8,062 bases of DNA from Proteobacteria bacterium UBA2133 (GTDB lineage Bacteria; Pseudomonadota; Gammaproteobacteria; Arenicellales; UBA868): assembly GCA_002327725.1 (NCBI GenBank), contig DCXP01000010.1, positions 516-8,577 of the forward strand. The letters run 5' to 3'. A program made the translations under genes and the position numbers. A model generated the notes under the pieces. The model worked only from the letters and a program-made list of their open reading frames with translations. It had not been told where the DNA came from and did not search any database. This document shows positions 1 to 7,345 of this stretch, one piece after another; positions within the stretch are counted from its first letter, which is position 1; every line of letters begins with the position of its first letter.

Positions 1-42
1 CCATATTCTCTGGACCGGTTCTGAGCACGCGCTGTTGCTGCG

Positions 43-1071
43 CTACGCCTGCTCCGACAACGGCAGCTGCTTAGCGTAGCCAAACAGTCCCGGGGTCCCC
101 CCGGTATGCACAAATAGTGTCGACTGGTTTTTGCCTGTACCGCGGACATGACTGAGGCATGCCGCCATGGCCTTGCCCGTGTAGACGGGATCCAGCAGTA
201 AGCCCTCGCGCCGGGCGCACAGATCAATCGCTTCAAGGGCCTGGTCGTTCAGCTTGCCGTAGCCTGGAGAATATGTTTCATCTGTCACCCTGATGTCATC
301 GGATGTGACGGGATTATCCATGTCCAGTAACCGGGCGATTTCCTGACAGCGGTTCGCGATCCGCTCAAGTTGCAGATCGCGATTCCGCCGGACACAGACG
401 CCGGTGACGCGGATGGGCCAATCAAGCGAGCGGAATCCGAACAAAAGGCCTGCGTGGGTGCTGCCGCTGCCGGAAGCAACGAAGATATCGTCGATGCCAT
501 CATCCAGATCCTCCACCTGGCTGAGGATCTCAGCCGCTGCCCGAACGTATCCTAATGCGCCCAGCGGAGGGTGACCGGGTGCCAGAGGAATGATGTAAGG
601 CCTCTTGCCCGCTGAGTCTAACTCGTCCGCAATGGTCTTCAGGTTTGCATCCGCACCGGCCTCGTCCTCGCCCTCCGGGTAGGTATGAATCGTTGCACCG
701 AGAATGCGGTCCAGCAGCACGTTGCCCGACTGGCGGTAGTCTGCGCCGGCATCTCCGACCCGTTCCTCCAGCTGGATATGACAATCCAGGCCCAGTTTCG
801 CGGCAGCGGCCGCTGCCATACGGACAAAGTTCGATTGCACCGCTCCGGTGATAAGTACGGTGTCGACCTTTTTCTCAAGCGCCTCGCCGAAGTAGTACTC
901 AAGTTGCCGGGCTTTGTTGCCGCCCATGGCAAGACCCGTGCAGTCGTCACGTTTGACGTACAGCGGCCCGCCGCCGAGCACTGCGCTGAGGTTATTCAGC
1001 CGCTCAATCGGCGTCGGCGCGTGAGCGAGAGGGGTTCTGGGCAGGGCATCGAGTTTTGCGCTGATAGACAT
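43..1071 (-). CDS. PLP-dependent lyase, D-cysteine desulfhydrase / L-cysteate sulfo-lyase type (ACC deaminase fold)
   Basis: A 342-residue cytoplasmic fold-type II PLP enzyme, full length for the family (about 330-340). The PLP lysine is K53 in GGNKARQLE. S80 and N81 lie in VQSNFVR, and Y271 and Y297 sit where ACC deaminase has its catalytic tyrosines. T298 follows Y297 and T323 lies in VHTGG. ACC deaminases have Glu and Leu at these two places, whereas D-cysteine desulfhydrases have small hydroxyl residues, so this is probably not an ACC deaminase. Family members remove a beta substituent (sulfide, sulfite) plus ammonia from an amino acid, giving pyruvate. Oddity: F82 replaces the His (or Gln) usual after QSN, so the substrate may differ. 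It is last in the leftward gene set, 72 bp after the methyltransferase gene. ATG start at 1071; the ribosome site is weak. Fold is certain; substrate is not. Confidence 0.9.
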   Translation of the reverse strand: MSISAKLDALPRTPLAHAPTPIERLNNLSAVLGGGPLYVKRDDCTGLAMGGNKARQLEYYFGEALEKKVDTVLITGAVQSNFVRMAAAAAAKLGLDCHIQLEERVGDAGADYRQSGNVLLDRILGATIHTYPEGEDEAGADANLKTIADELDSAGKRPYIIPLAPGHPPLGALGYVRAAAEILSQVEDLDDGIDDIFVASGSGSTHAGLLFGFRSLDWPIRVTGVCVRRNRDLQLERIANRCQEIARLLDMDNPVTSDDIRVTDETYSPGYGKLNDQALEAIDLCARREGLLLDPVYTGKAMAACLSHVRGTGKNQSTLFVHTGGTPGLFGYAKQLPLSEQA

Positions 1072-1077
1072 GCGGCA

Positions 1078-1103
1078 CTACTGTTTTCTGAAAAGACCAG
1101 TAG
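1078..1103. repeat. Imperfect inverted repeat before the PLP lyase gene
   Basis: CTACTG (1078-1083) pairs exactly with CAGTAG (1098-1103). Inside it TTTTC (1084-1088) pairs with GAAAA (1090-1094), leaving a one-base loop and a three-base bulge (GAC). On the minus strand the element ends six bases before the ATG of the lyase gene. In RNA it could form a hairpin over the ribosome binding region; in DNA it could be an operator. There is no GC-rich stem with a U tract, so it does not look like an intrinsic terminator. Function is inferred only. Confidence 0.4.
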
Positions 1104-1143
1104 AGTAAATATATTGCCAAGTCGTTGCGAAGTCTCGCGCAAG

Positions 1144-2673
1144 TTATGCGCTTAAGGAGGCACCCCCGGCCCTGACACGCTGTTCCACAAAGGCGTCGAT
1201 TTCTTCGAGCCGTGCCTGATCCAGCGCCGGTGGCGTGAATTCGGCCAGGGCCTTTCTCGCAATCCGGTTGGCCCGATGGGTGGTATCGACTGCGCCGTTC
1301 GCTGTCCAGGCCTCGAAGTTCGACCAGTCGGAGAGCAGCGGGACATAAAACGCCGTTTCGTACCGGGCGAGGGTGTGCTGGGTGCCGAAGAAGTGTCCGC
1401 CGGGCTCAATTTCATCGAAGGCGGATGCGGCCAGGGTCTCTTCGTTACATGCCACGGGCTGCATGAGGCTTGCGAACATCTGCAGCATTTCAACGTCTAT
1501 GACAAACTTTTCCAAAGAGGCCGTCAGGCCACCCTCAAGCCAGCCCGCGCCGTGCAGCAGAATGTTGCAGCCACCCATGATGGCTCCCCAGCAGGACATC
1601 TGCGACTCGTAGGCCGACTGTGCATCCGGCGCATTGGACGTATTCACGTTCGAGGTCCGGTACGGCAGGCGGTATCGTCGGGCAAGCTGACCCGAGGCAA
1701 AGGCCGCCTTGACATACTCGGGGGTTCCAAATGCCGGGGCACCGGTTTTCATGTCGACGTTGCTGGTAAACCCGCCATAGACAACCGGCGCGCCGGGCCG
1801 GGCGATCTGCGCAAGCGCAATGCCGGCGAGCGCTTCAGCGTTCTGTTGCGCGAGGGCACCCGGAAGTGTCACCGGTGCCATCGCACCCGCGAGCGTAAAG
1901 GGCGTCAGGATCATGGCCTGCCGGGCTTTGGCGAAATCAATGATGCCGGCACACATCAGTTCGTCAAGCTGCAGCGGCGAGTTGGCATTCACGACTGTGT
2001 AGCAGTGCACCCGGTCTTCAAAGGCCTGCTGGTCAATGCCATGTGCGATCCGCAGGATCTCCAGGGAGTCTGCAACTGCTTCACGGCCGCGAGAATAAAT
2101 AAACGTGGGCTTATCCGTCAGGGTCACCACCGACCGGGTCATATGCAGGTGGCGCACAGGTGTCGGCAGATCCTGGGGTTCGACCATCGGCGCCGTGAGG
2201 TGAATCACATCGTAGTTCTGCGCCATGCGCAGAAGATCACGGAACGCGTCGTGTGTGCCAGCCCGACGGCCATCCTCAAGATCCGAGTAATGCGGTGGAC
2301 CGCCTACGGTCGCAAAGACCAGGTTGTTATCGCCCACCTCGAACCACCGATCCGCTGAGCGGCCATGCATCGTGAAACCGGGCGGCGCCTGCCCGACAGT
2401 CTGAAGCAGCATATCAGGATCGAATCGCACCATCAGGGTTTCTTCGTTTACCTGTGCTCCGGCCTCGCGGTAGCGCTCGCGCGCTTCGGTGCTCAGCACT
2501 TTGATGCCCTTGTCGCGCAGCAGGTTGAGCGAGGTCAGATGAATGGCTTCGATTTCATCGTCGCTGAACTGCGCAATCGGCGGGTACGGATTCTTGATAC
2601 GCAGCCACGCCTTGCCCGGCTGAAGCGACGGGCGCGATTCGCCGCGGCGGGATCTTCTGCGCTCGCGGGCCAT
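1144..2673 (-). CDS. MttB-superfamily (trimethylamine methyltransferase-like) protein, non-pyrrolysine
   Basis: A 509-residue protein of the MttB superfamily (COG5598-like). It has the typical basic, Arg-rich start (residues 3-14), then a TIM-barrel-type body. The family-characteristic segment GAGWLEGGLTASLEKF spans about residues 375-390. The frame reads through with no internal TAG, so it is not a pyrrolysine MttB. Non-pyrrolysine relatives with known function (MtgB for glycine betaine, MtpB for proline betaine, MtcB for carnitine) move a methyl group from a quaternary amine to a corrinoid protein. By analogy this one would demethylate a betaine in the cytoplasm. No corrinoid carrier or reactivase gene is in the window. 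It lies 45 bp after the folate-linked flavoprotein gene, a fitting neighbour for the next demethylation. ATG start at 2673, no clear Shine-Dalgarno. Family call firm; substrate unknown. Confidence 0.93.
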   Translation of the reverse strand: MARERRRSRRGESRPSLQPGKAWLRIKNPYPPIAQFSDDEIEAIHLTSLNLLRDKGIKVLSTEARERYREAGAQVNEETLMVRFDPDMLLQTVGQAPPGFTMHGRSADRWFEVGDNNLVFATVGGPPHYSDLEDGRRAGTHDAFRDLLRMAQNYDVIHLTAPMVEPQDLPTPVRHLHMTRSVVTLTDKPTFIYSRGREAVADSLEILRIAHGIDQQAFEDRVHCYTVVNANSPLQLDELMCAGIIDFAKARQAMILTPFTLAGAMAPVTLPGALAQQNAEALAGIALAQIARPGAPVVYGGFTSNVDMKTGAPAFGTPEYVKAAFASGQLARRYRLPYRTSNVNTSNAPDAQSAYESQMSCWGAIMGGCNILLHGAGWLEGGLTASLEKFVIDVEMLQMFASLMQPVACNEETLAASAFDEIEPGGHFFGTQHTLARYETAFYVPLLSDWSNFEAWTANGAVDTTHRANRIARKALAEFTPPALDQARLEEIDAFVEQRVRAGGASLSA

Positions 2674-2718
2674 GGCGGTTTTGCGCTGAGGGTGAAGGGT
2701 TGCCAGGATCGAAACCGG

Positions 2719-5130
2719 CTATAGCCGCATCCGCTCGCCCTTCGGGTCCCAGGCGGCTTCGGCCAGCGTACGGGCAGTGCGCCGTTTGCCCACGACATCG
2801 ACCATCAACGGACCGTCCTTTTCATCAACACCGGTATCGAGCAGGCCCATTGCGAGACTCTTGGCAGTGTGATGCCCGTAACCGCCCGAGGTGACGAAGC
2901 CTACGCGTTTTTCGTCCTGCCAGATCGGTTCATATCCGGACGCATCGGCGTCATCGGCATCGATCTCGAGCGTGACAAGCCGTTGTGAGACCTCGCCGCC
3001 GGCTCGTTCCTTAGCCGCGGCTTCGTGACCGATGAAATCATCACGTGACCAGTCGATCCAGCGGTCCATACCGGTCATTCCCGGTGTGCGGTCCTGAGTA
3101 AATTCGGCGCTCCAGATGCCGAAACTCTTTTCCAGGCGTAAAGCGTTCAGCGCATAAAAGCCGAACTCCCGGATGTTCTGTTCCGCGCCTGCTTCAAGCA
3201 GGATTTCTCTCAGGGTAATGTGTTCTGCTGCACTGCAGTTGATCTCATAGCCCAGTTCACCGCACACGGAAAGACGGGTAACCCGCGCACGGATGAGACC
3301 CACGTCGAGCGTTGCGCATCCCATGAAGGGCAGGGCCGCATCAACATCCTGATATGTCAGGGCCGAGAGCACCTCCCGGGATTTGGGTCCGGCCAGGCCA
3401 AAACCCACCGTTGCATCGGAGATGTCACAGACCTCGGCACCTTCACTGCGATGGTCGTGGAACCAGCGCATATGCCAGTTGCGAAGATAGTAAGAGCCCA
3501 TGATCCACCAGCGGCCATCACCCCAGTTGAACACCGTGAGATCACCCTTGAGGCGGCCGCTCGGCGCCAGCATGGGCGCGAGCCTGGCACGACCCGGAGC
3601 CGGCAGGCGCCCAGCTATGACCCGGCCCAGCCAGGTCTCGGCATTGGGCCCGGTCACTTCGAAACGGGAAAAACCGCTGATATCCAGCAAGCCGACGTCC
3701 TGGCGTACGGCGGCGCACTCCTGCGCCACAATATCAAAGGCGTTGGAGCGCCGCAGGGTGGGGGTTTCAGCAAACCCCGGCTCAGCAAACATTAACGGCA
3801 CCTCAAGGCCCCAGCTGCACCCCCACAGTGCGCCGGTGGCGTCCATGGCGGACCATGCCGGCGCTTTCCTGAACGGACGACCCGCAGGAAGCTGCTCGTT
3901 GGGATAGGTCATCACAAACCGGCGGGAGTAGAACTGACCGGTGGTCTGGCGGATGTACTCGCGGTTCGACGTGTATTCACCGTAGCGGGCGATATCCATC
4001 GGCCAGGCATCCGCCTCGGTCTCGCCGTGGATCATCCACTCAGCAAGGGTTTTGCCGACGCCGCCACCCTGCAGGAACCCCGCCATAACACCGCAGGCAA
4101 GCCAGTAATTGGTCACTGCACTGACCGGGCCGACCAGCGGATTGCCATCCGGGGAAAAGGTGAAGGCGCCGTTGACCCAGTTCTTGATGCCGACTTCCGT
4201 CAGCACCGGGTAGCGCGAAAACGCCATCTCCAGCTCGTCGGAGATCCGGTCGATATCCTCCTGAATCAGTTCGATCCCGTAATCCCACGGCGCGCCATCC
4301 ATGTTCCAGTGCTTGTGGTTGATCTCGTAGATACCGACCAGAATGCCCTTCTGGTACTGGCGCATATAGGTAAAGCCCTCGAGGTCAACCGCCATCGGGA
4401 GTTCGTGTTCCAGTGCCGCGACTTCGTCAATGGTGTCGGTCAGCAGGTAATGATGCTCCAGTGGTGACAGCGGCAGATCAAGACCCACCATTCGGCCGAC
4501 CTGTTTGGCCCACAGCCCGCCGGCGTTCACCACATGCTCAGCATGGAACTCGCCCTTGTCGGTAATGACATCCCAGCTGCCGTCATTGCGCTGGCGCAGT
4601 TCTTCCACCTTGGTATGTTCGATCACGGTCGCGCCGCGTTTTTTTGCAGCCCCGGCATAGGCATGCACTGTTCCGGTGGTGTCGACATAGCCCTCACGGT
4701 CGCACCAGAGCCCGCCGAGGACACCGCTGATATCCATGATGGGACATTTGTCTTTGATATCCTGGGGTGTCATCAGGTAGCAGTCTTCGATACCGATGGT
4801 CTGAAAAATCCGGTAGGCCGACTGCAGCCATTCCCAACGTGCCGGTGCCGAGGCCACCGTGATGCCCCCGGTCATGCTGAGGCCGATATCCTGCGCGGAT
4901 TCGGTCTGAATTTCGGACAGCAGATCGATGGTGTAGGCCTGAAGGGCGGCCATATTCGGATCCGCGTTAAGCGCGTGCACCCCGCCGGCAGCGTGCCAGG
5001 AAGAACCGGCCGTCAGCACAGAACGCTCCAGCAGGCAGACATCAGTCCAGCCGAACTTGGCCAGGTGGTAGAGCACGGAACTGCCGACTACGCCGCCGCC
5101 GATTACGATAACCCGGTATTGATTACTCAT
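2719..5130 (-). CDS. FAD-dependent N-demethylase, dimethylglycine/sarcosine dehydrogenase type with GcvT domain
   Basis: An 803-residue two-part enzyme, close to the length of bacterial dimethylglycine oxidase. Residues about 6-370 are a DAO-type FAD domain: dinucleotide motif GGGVVG at 11-16, and WHAAG at 45-49 whose H46 matches the covalent flavin-linking histidine of the family. H226 and Y255 probably match the active-site His and Tyr of dimethylglycine oxidase. A short linker domain follows (about 375-430). Then comes a GcvT folate-binding region (about 455-705; D530 in KGDLTV matches the catalytic Asp; GELGYE also present) and a GcvT C-terminal barrel (about 715-795). The expected reaction oxidises an N-methyl group and passes the carbon to tetrahydrofolate as 5,10-methylene-THF. 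The start at 5130 has an excellent ribosome site. Context beside MttB suggests a second demethylation step. The substrate could be dimethylglycine, sarcosine or another N-methyl amino acid. Confidence 0.93.
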   Translation of the reverse strand: MSNQYRVIVIGGGVVGSSVLYHLAKFGWTDVCLLERSVLTAGSSWHAAGGVHALNADPNMAALQAYTIDLLSEIQTESAQDIGLSMTGGITVASAPARWEWLQSAYRIFQTIGIEDCYLMTPQDIKDKCPIMDISGVLGGLWCDREGYVDTTGTVHAYAGAAKKRGATVIEHTKVEELRQRNDGSWDVITDKGEFHAEHVVNAGGLWAKQVGRMVGLDLPLSPLEHHYLLTDTIDEVAALEHELPMAVDLEGFTYMRQYQKGILVGIYEINHKHWNMDGAPWDYGIELIQEDIDRISDELEMAFSRYPVLTEVGIKNWVNGAFTFSPDGNPLVGPVSAVTNYWLACGVMAGFLQGGGVGKTLAEWMIHGETEADAWPMDIARYGEYTSNREYIRQTTGQFYSRRFVMTYPNEQLPAGRPFRKAPAWSAMDATGALWGCSWGLEVPLMFAEPGFAETPTLRRSNAFDIVAQECAAVRQDVGLLDISGFSRFEVTGPNAETWLGRVIAGRLPAPGRARLAPMLAPSGRLKGDLTVFNWGDGRWWIMGSYYLRNWHMRWFHDHRSEGAEVCDISDATVGFGLAGPKSREVLSALTYQDVDAALPFMGCATLDVGLIRARVTRLSVCGELGYEINCSAAEHITLREILLEAGAEQNIREFGFYALNALRLEKSFGIWSAEFTQDRTPGMTGMDRWIDWSRDDFIGHEAAAKERAGGEVSQRLVTLEIDADDADASGYEPIWQDEKRVGFVTSGGYGHHTAKSLAMGLLDTGVDEKDGPLMVDVVGKRRTARTLAEAAWDPKGERMRL

Positions 5131-5135
5131 TTCAT

Positions 5136-5142
5136 CCCTCCT
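5136..5142 (-). promoter_or_regulatory. Strong Shine-Dalgarno for the flavoprotein demethylase gene
   Basis: The minus strand reads AGGAGGG five bases before the ATG at 5130. This fixes the start and shows the gene is translated by its own ribosome entry inside the 38-bp gap after the DapA-like gene. Confidence 0.8.
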
Positions 5143-5168
5143 GGAGACTTGTTTTTTGACTGACGTGC

Positions 5169-6071
5169 TTATTCGGCTTGGATGGAAGCAATGTCACTGT
5201 TCATTTTGTCGATCACCTGGGTGAGGGCGTCCTGTTCCGACTCGCTGAGCGGTGCCAGCGGATTTCTCGGAGGCCCGGCAGGCAGACCGCGCAGCGCGGT
5301 TGCGTGCTTGATGCATTGACCGAACTTGCCGCCTTGCTCCAGAAGAGACATCAGGGGGAGCATGGCCGCCATGATTTTTCTTCCTGTGTCAAAATCCTGA
5401 TTGACGACGCAGGCCTCGTAAAGTGCGATGTGGGCTTCCGGCGCAAAGTTACCCCCCGCGCAGACCCAGCTGCGCGCGCCCCATACAAAAAACTCAAGGG
5501 CCTGATCATCCGCCCCGCACGAGAGCTGGATATTGGGGAAGTCGTTCGCGAGCAGATGCAGCCGGTTGATGTCGCCGGAACTTTCCTTGATGGCGCAAAA
5601 GTTTCTGGATGCGCTTACCTGCCGCAGGTAGTCCTCACCCATTCCGACACCCGTACGACCGGGATAGTTATAGAGCATGATGGGCAGGCCTGCGGCCTTG
5701 TCGATGGCAAGGGCGTGCGCCGCGTTTTCAGATTCGGTGGGCAGAACGTAAGGCGGCGAGTTCACGAGGAGCGCGTCGGCACCGGTCTGCCTCGCTGTTT
5801 GCGCCAGTTCAATCGCGTCTTCCGTTCTAATCGCACCCACGCCCACCATCATGGGCGCGCGGCCGTTGATCACCTGATGCGCGATCTGCATCAGGTGGGT
5901 GCGCTCTTCTGTGGTCTGGGCGTAGTACTCCCCGGTCGTGCCAGCGACGACAATACCGTGGGTTCCGGAGTCGATCAGGAACTCAACGACCTGGGCAAAG
6001 CCCTCCTCGTCGACCGAACCATCGTTGTGAAACGGGGTGATGACGGGTGTGTAAATACCTTCGAACTGCAT
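5169..6071 (-). CDS. DapA-family (dihydrodipicolinate synthase / N-acetylneuraminate lyase) Schiff-base lyase
   Basis: A 300-residue TIM-barrel class I lyase, normal family length. Visible active-site parts: GTTGE at 44-48, Y108 in PPYVLP, Y134 and R139 in YNYPGRTG, and the Schiff-base lysine K162 in AIKESSGD. Positions track E. coli DapA closely (T44/T45, Y107, Y133, R138, K161). The reaction begins with a ketimine between K162 and a 2-oxo acid, followed by aldol chemistry, dehydration or deamination. A housekeeping lysine role is unlikely inside this catabolic set. A relative, 1-pyrroline-4-hydroxy-2-carboxylate deaminase of hydroxyproline degradation, would fit the epimerase next door, but this is inference. 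Only 18 bp separate it from the upstream MR_MLE gene and 38 bp from the flavoprotein gene, so co-transcription is likely. ATG at 6071 with a good ribosome site. Confidence 0.92.
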   Translation of the reverse strand: MQFEGIYTPVITPFHNDGSVDEEGFAQVVEFLIDSGTHGIVVAGTTGEYYAQTTEERTHLMQIAHQVINGRAPMMVGVGAIRTEDAIELAQTARQTGADALLVNSPPYVLPTESENAAHALAIDKAAGLPIMLYNYPGRTGVGMGEDYLRQVSASRNFCAIKESSGDINRLHLLANDFPNIQLSCGADDQALEFFVWGARSWVCAGGNFAPEAHIALYEACVVNQDFDTGRKIMAAMLPLMSLLEQGGKFGQCIKHATALRGLPAGPPRNPLAPLSESEQDALTQVIDKMNSDIASIQAE

Positions 6072-6078
6072 TGGGAAA

Positions 6079-6084
6079 CTCCTC
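6079..6084 (-). promoter_or_regulatory. Shine-Dalgarno for the DapA-like gene
   Basis: The minus strand reads GAGGAG seven bases before the ATG at 6071, partly filling the 18-bp gap after the MR_MLE stop codon. It supports the chosen start. Confidence 0.75.
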
Positions 6085-6089
6085 GGTGA

Positions 6090-7205
6090 TTACTGGAATT
6101 CTGCGACTTTTTCGAGCGCATCGAGAATCGGCTCGACACCAAGACCGGGAGCATCAGATGCCGTCATGGTGCCGTTGTGGACGGAGGGGGCACCGGTCGC
6201 GATCTGGGTTGTTGCGTACTCATGAAAAGCCGAAGACTGAAACTGAAACGCAGGGGGTGTCGAGTGTGCCAGATGCGCAATCGCCGCTGTGGTGATTTCG
6301 CCACCCCAGCTGTCTTCCACATTCATCGGCAGTCCCAGCGAAACACACAGGTCGCGGGCCTGCCGGGCCCGGGTCAGGCCGCCAAAACGGCTGATCTTGA
6401 GATTGATCATATCCATGGCGTGGTCGTGATACCCCTGCAGCAAGGCCCCGATACTGTCGATGCATTCATCGAGGACAAAGGGCAGGTCCGTGTGCTGCCG
6501 GACGGCAAGGCACTCATGATAGGAAAGACAGGGCTGTTCAAAGGTCAGGCGGATACCGGTCTGCCTGCCAAGGTCGGCAATGGCATCGGCCACCTGTAGC
6601 GCTTCGTGCTGTTTCCATCCCGTGTTGGCGTCGGCGTTAAGCACCTCGCCGGCCTCCATCTCCTGCGCCACCCGGTGAATCCGGATGATGTCTGTCGCCG
6701 GGTCTTCGCCGACCTTTACCTGAAACTGCCGAAAGCCCTGATTGCGATACTCGGGTATGCGTTCAGCCATGGCAGCGGGATCAGCCCGGGTGACGACTTT
6801 ATAGAGCGTCACGTCCTCCTGGAGTTTGCCGCCGAGCAGGATATATAACGGCAGGCCGGCAGCCTTGCCCAAAAGGTCCCAGCAGGCCATATCGATCGCC
6901 GACTTGACGTAGGGATGCCCCTTCAACCGGGTATCCATCACAGCGTTAATATGGTCGAGCTGGGTTGGGTCGTGACCAATCAGATCAGGTGCAAGCTGCG
7001 AGATACCGGCACGCACGCCATGCGCGTAAGCGGGTAAATACGTCGGACCCAGAGGGCAGCATTCGCCGACGCCGGCGATGCCCTCGTCGGTATCGATCAG
7101 GACGATGGTCGTGTCAAATGCTGTGTGCGACTGGGTTGACCAGCTGTAACTGCCCTCGCGCATCGGCAGGTCGGCCCGGAAAACACGTACTCGGCTAATT
7201 CTCAT
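6090..7205 (-). CDS. Mandelate racemase / muconate lactonizing enzyme family protein, hydroxyproline-betaine epimerase-like
   Basis: A 371-residue enolase-superfamily enzyme: N-terminal capping domain (about 1-120) and a TIM barrel. Metal ligands are D192 (NADAN), E223 (FEQP) and D246 (LDE). K164 (QVKVG) and K270 (NLKISRFGG) sit on opposite barrel strands, the pair used for 1,1-proton transfer. From memory, the start DLPMREG, CPLGPTY and DSWGGEI resemble HpbD, the 4-hydroxyproline betaine 2-epimerase; no Trp is seen in the C-terminal loop (about 305-345). It could instead be an N-substituted amino acid racemase or a cis-3-hydroxyproline dehydratase-like enzyme. Start choice: the frame extends 30 codons to a TTG at 7295, but those residues look non-family, and the ATG at 7205 matches the usual N-terminus. 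It is first in the leftward set and divergent from the MFS gene. No clear ribosome site. Confidence 0.88.
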   Translation of the reverse strand: MRISRVRVFRADLPMREGSYSWSTQSHTAFDTTIVLIDTDEGIAGVGECCPLGPTYLPAYAHGVRAGISQLAPDLIGHDPTQLDHINAVMDTRLKGHPYVKSAIDMACWDLLGKAAGLPLYILLGGKLQEDVTLYKVVTRADPAAMAERIPEYRNQGFRQFQVKVGEDPATDIIRIHRVAQEMEAGEVLNADANTGWKQHEALQVADAIADLGRQTGIRLTFEQPCLSYHECLAVRQHTDLPFVLDECIDSIGALLQGYHDHAMDMINLKISRFGGLTRARQARDLCVSLGLPMNVEDSWGGEITTAAIAHLAHSTPPAFQFQSSAFHEYATTQIATGAPSVHNGTMTASDAPGLGVEPILDALEKVAEFQ

Positions 7206-7241
7206 AGATAATGAGTCGACTGGATCGTTGTCTTGAGGTCG

Positions 7242-7255
7242 ATAAGTGTATAAGT
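7242..7255. repeat. Short direct repeat in the divergent intergenic region
   Basis: ATAAGT occurs at 7242-7247 and again at 7250-7255, with an 8-base period. It overlaps the candidate minus-strand -10 box. It could be a regulator half-site pair, but a 6-base repeat in an AT-rich patch can also arise by chance. Confidence 0.3.
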
Positions 7256-7277
7256 TTGGCGGCGTCACCGTGGTAAA
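7247..7277 (-). promoter_or_regulatory. Candidate promoter for the leftward catabolic operon
   Basis: On the minus strand TTTACC (7277-7272) and TATACA (7252-7247) form a loose sigma-70-like pair with 19 bases between them, or 18 if TTATAC is taken. This would give a leader of about 35 bases before the ATG at 7205. It is the AT-richest patch in the 140-bp divergent region. Both boxes deviate from consensus, so an activator may be needed. Tentative. Confidence 0.3.
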
Positions 7278-7296
7278 GCGACTCGTGTTCGCCAAA
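7255..7296. repeat. Spaced inverted repeat TTTGGCG / CGCCAAA
   Basis: TTTGGCG (7255-7261) is the exact reverse complement of CGCCAAA (7290-7296), 28 bases apart in the divergent intergenic region. The half-sites are 35 bases centre to centre and flank the candidate -35 box of the leftward promoter, so they could be regulator sites for both transcription units. Chance occurrence is possible. Confidence 0.3.
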
Positions 7297-7345
7297 ACCG
7301 CCGGACAACCCTATTTTCCCGAAACCTAGCCAGAATTGGCCGCGT

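Noticed and set aside
43..1071. Calling the PLP enzyme an ACC deaminase
   Set aside because: It has Thr after the second active-site Tyr (Y297-T298) and Thr in the VHTGG segment, where true ACC deaminases have Glu and Leu.
1276..2358. 360-codon open frame on the plus strand opposite the methyltransferase gene
   Set aside because: It lies wholly inside the MttB-like gene, its product shows no recognisable family, and it is rich in Arg, Gly and His as expected for an antisense shadow of GC-rich coding DNA.
1144..2673. Pyrrolysine-containing MttB
   Set aside because: The frame reads continuously to a TAA with no internal TAG, and its length is normal for the non-pyrrolysine branch.
5178..6089. 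303-codon open frame on the plus strand opposite the DapA-like gene
   Set aside because: It mirrors the whole DapA-like gene, which has clear catalytic motifs and a good ribosome site; the antisense product has no recognisable domain.
7206..7295. 30-residue N-terminal extension of the MR_MLE protein from a TTG codon
   Set aside because: The extra residues do not resemble the family's N-terminus, the start would be a rare TTG, and the stretch covers the region expected to hold the promoters. The ATG at 7205 fits family length.
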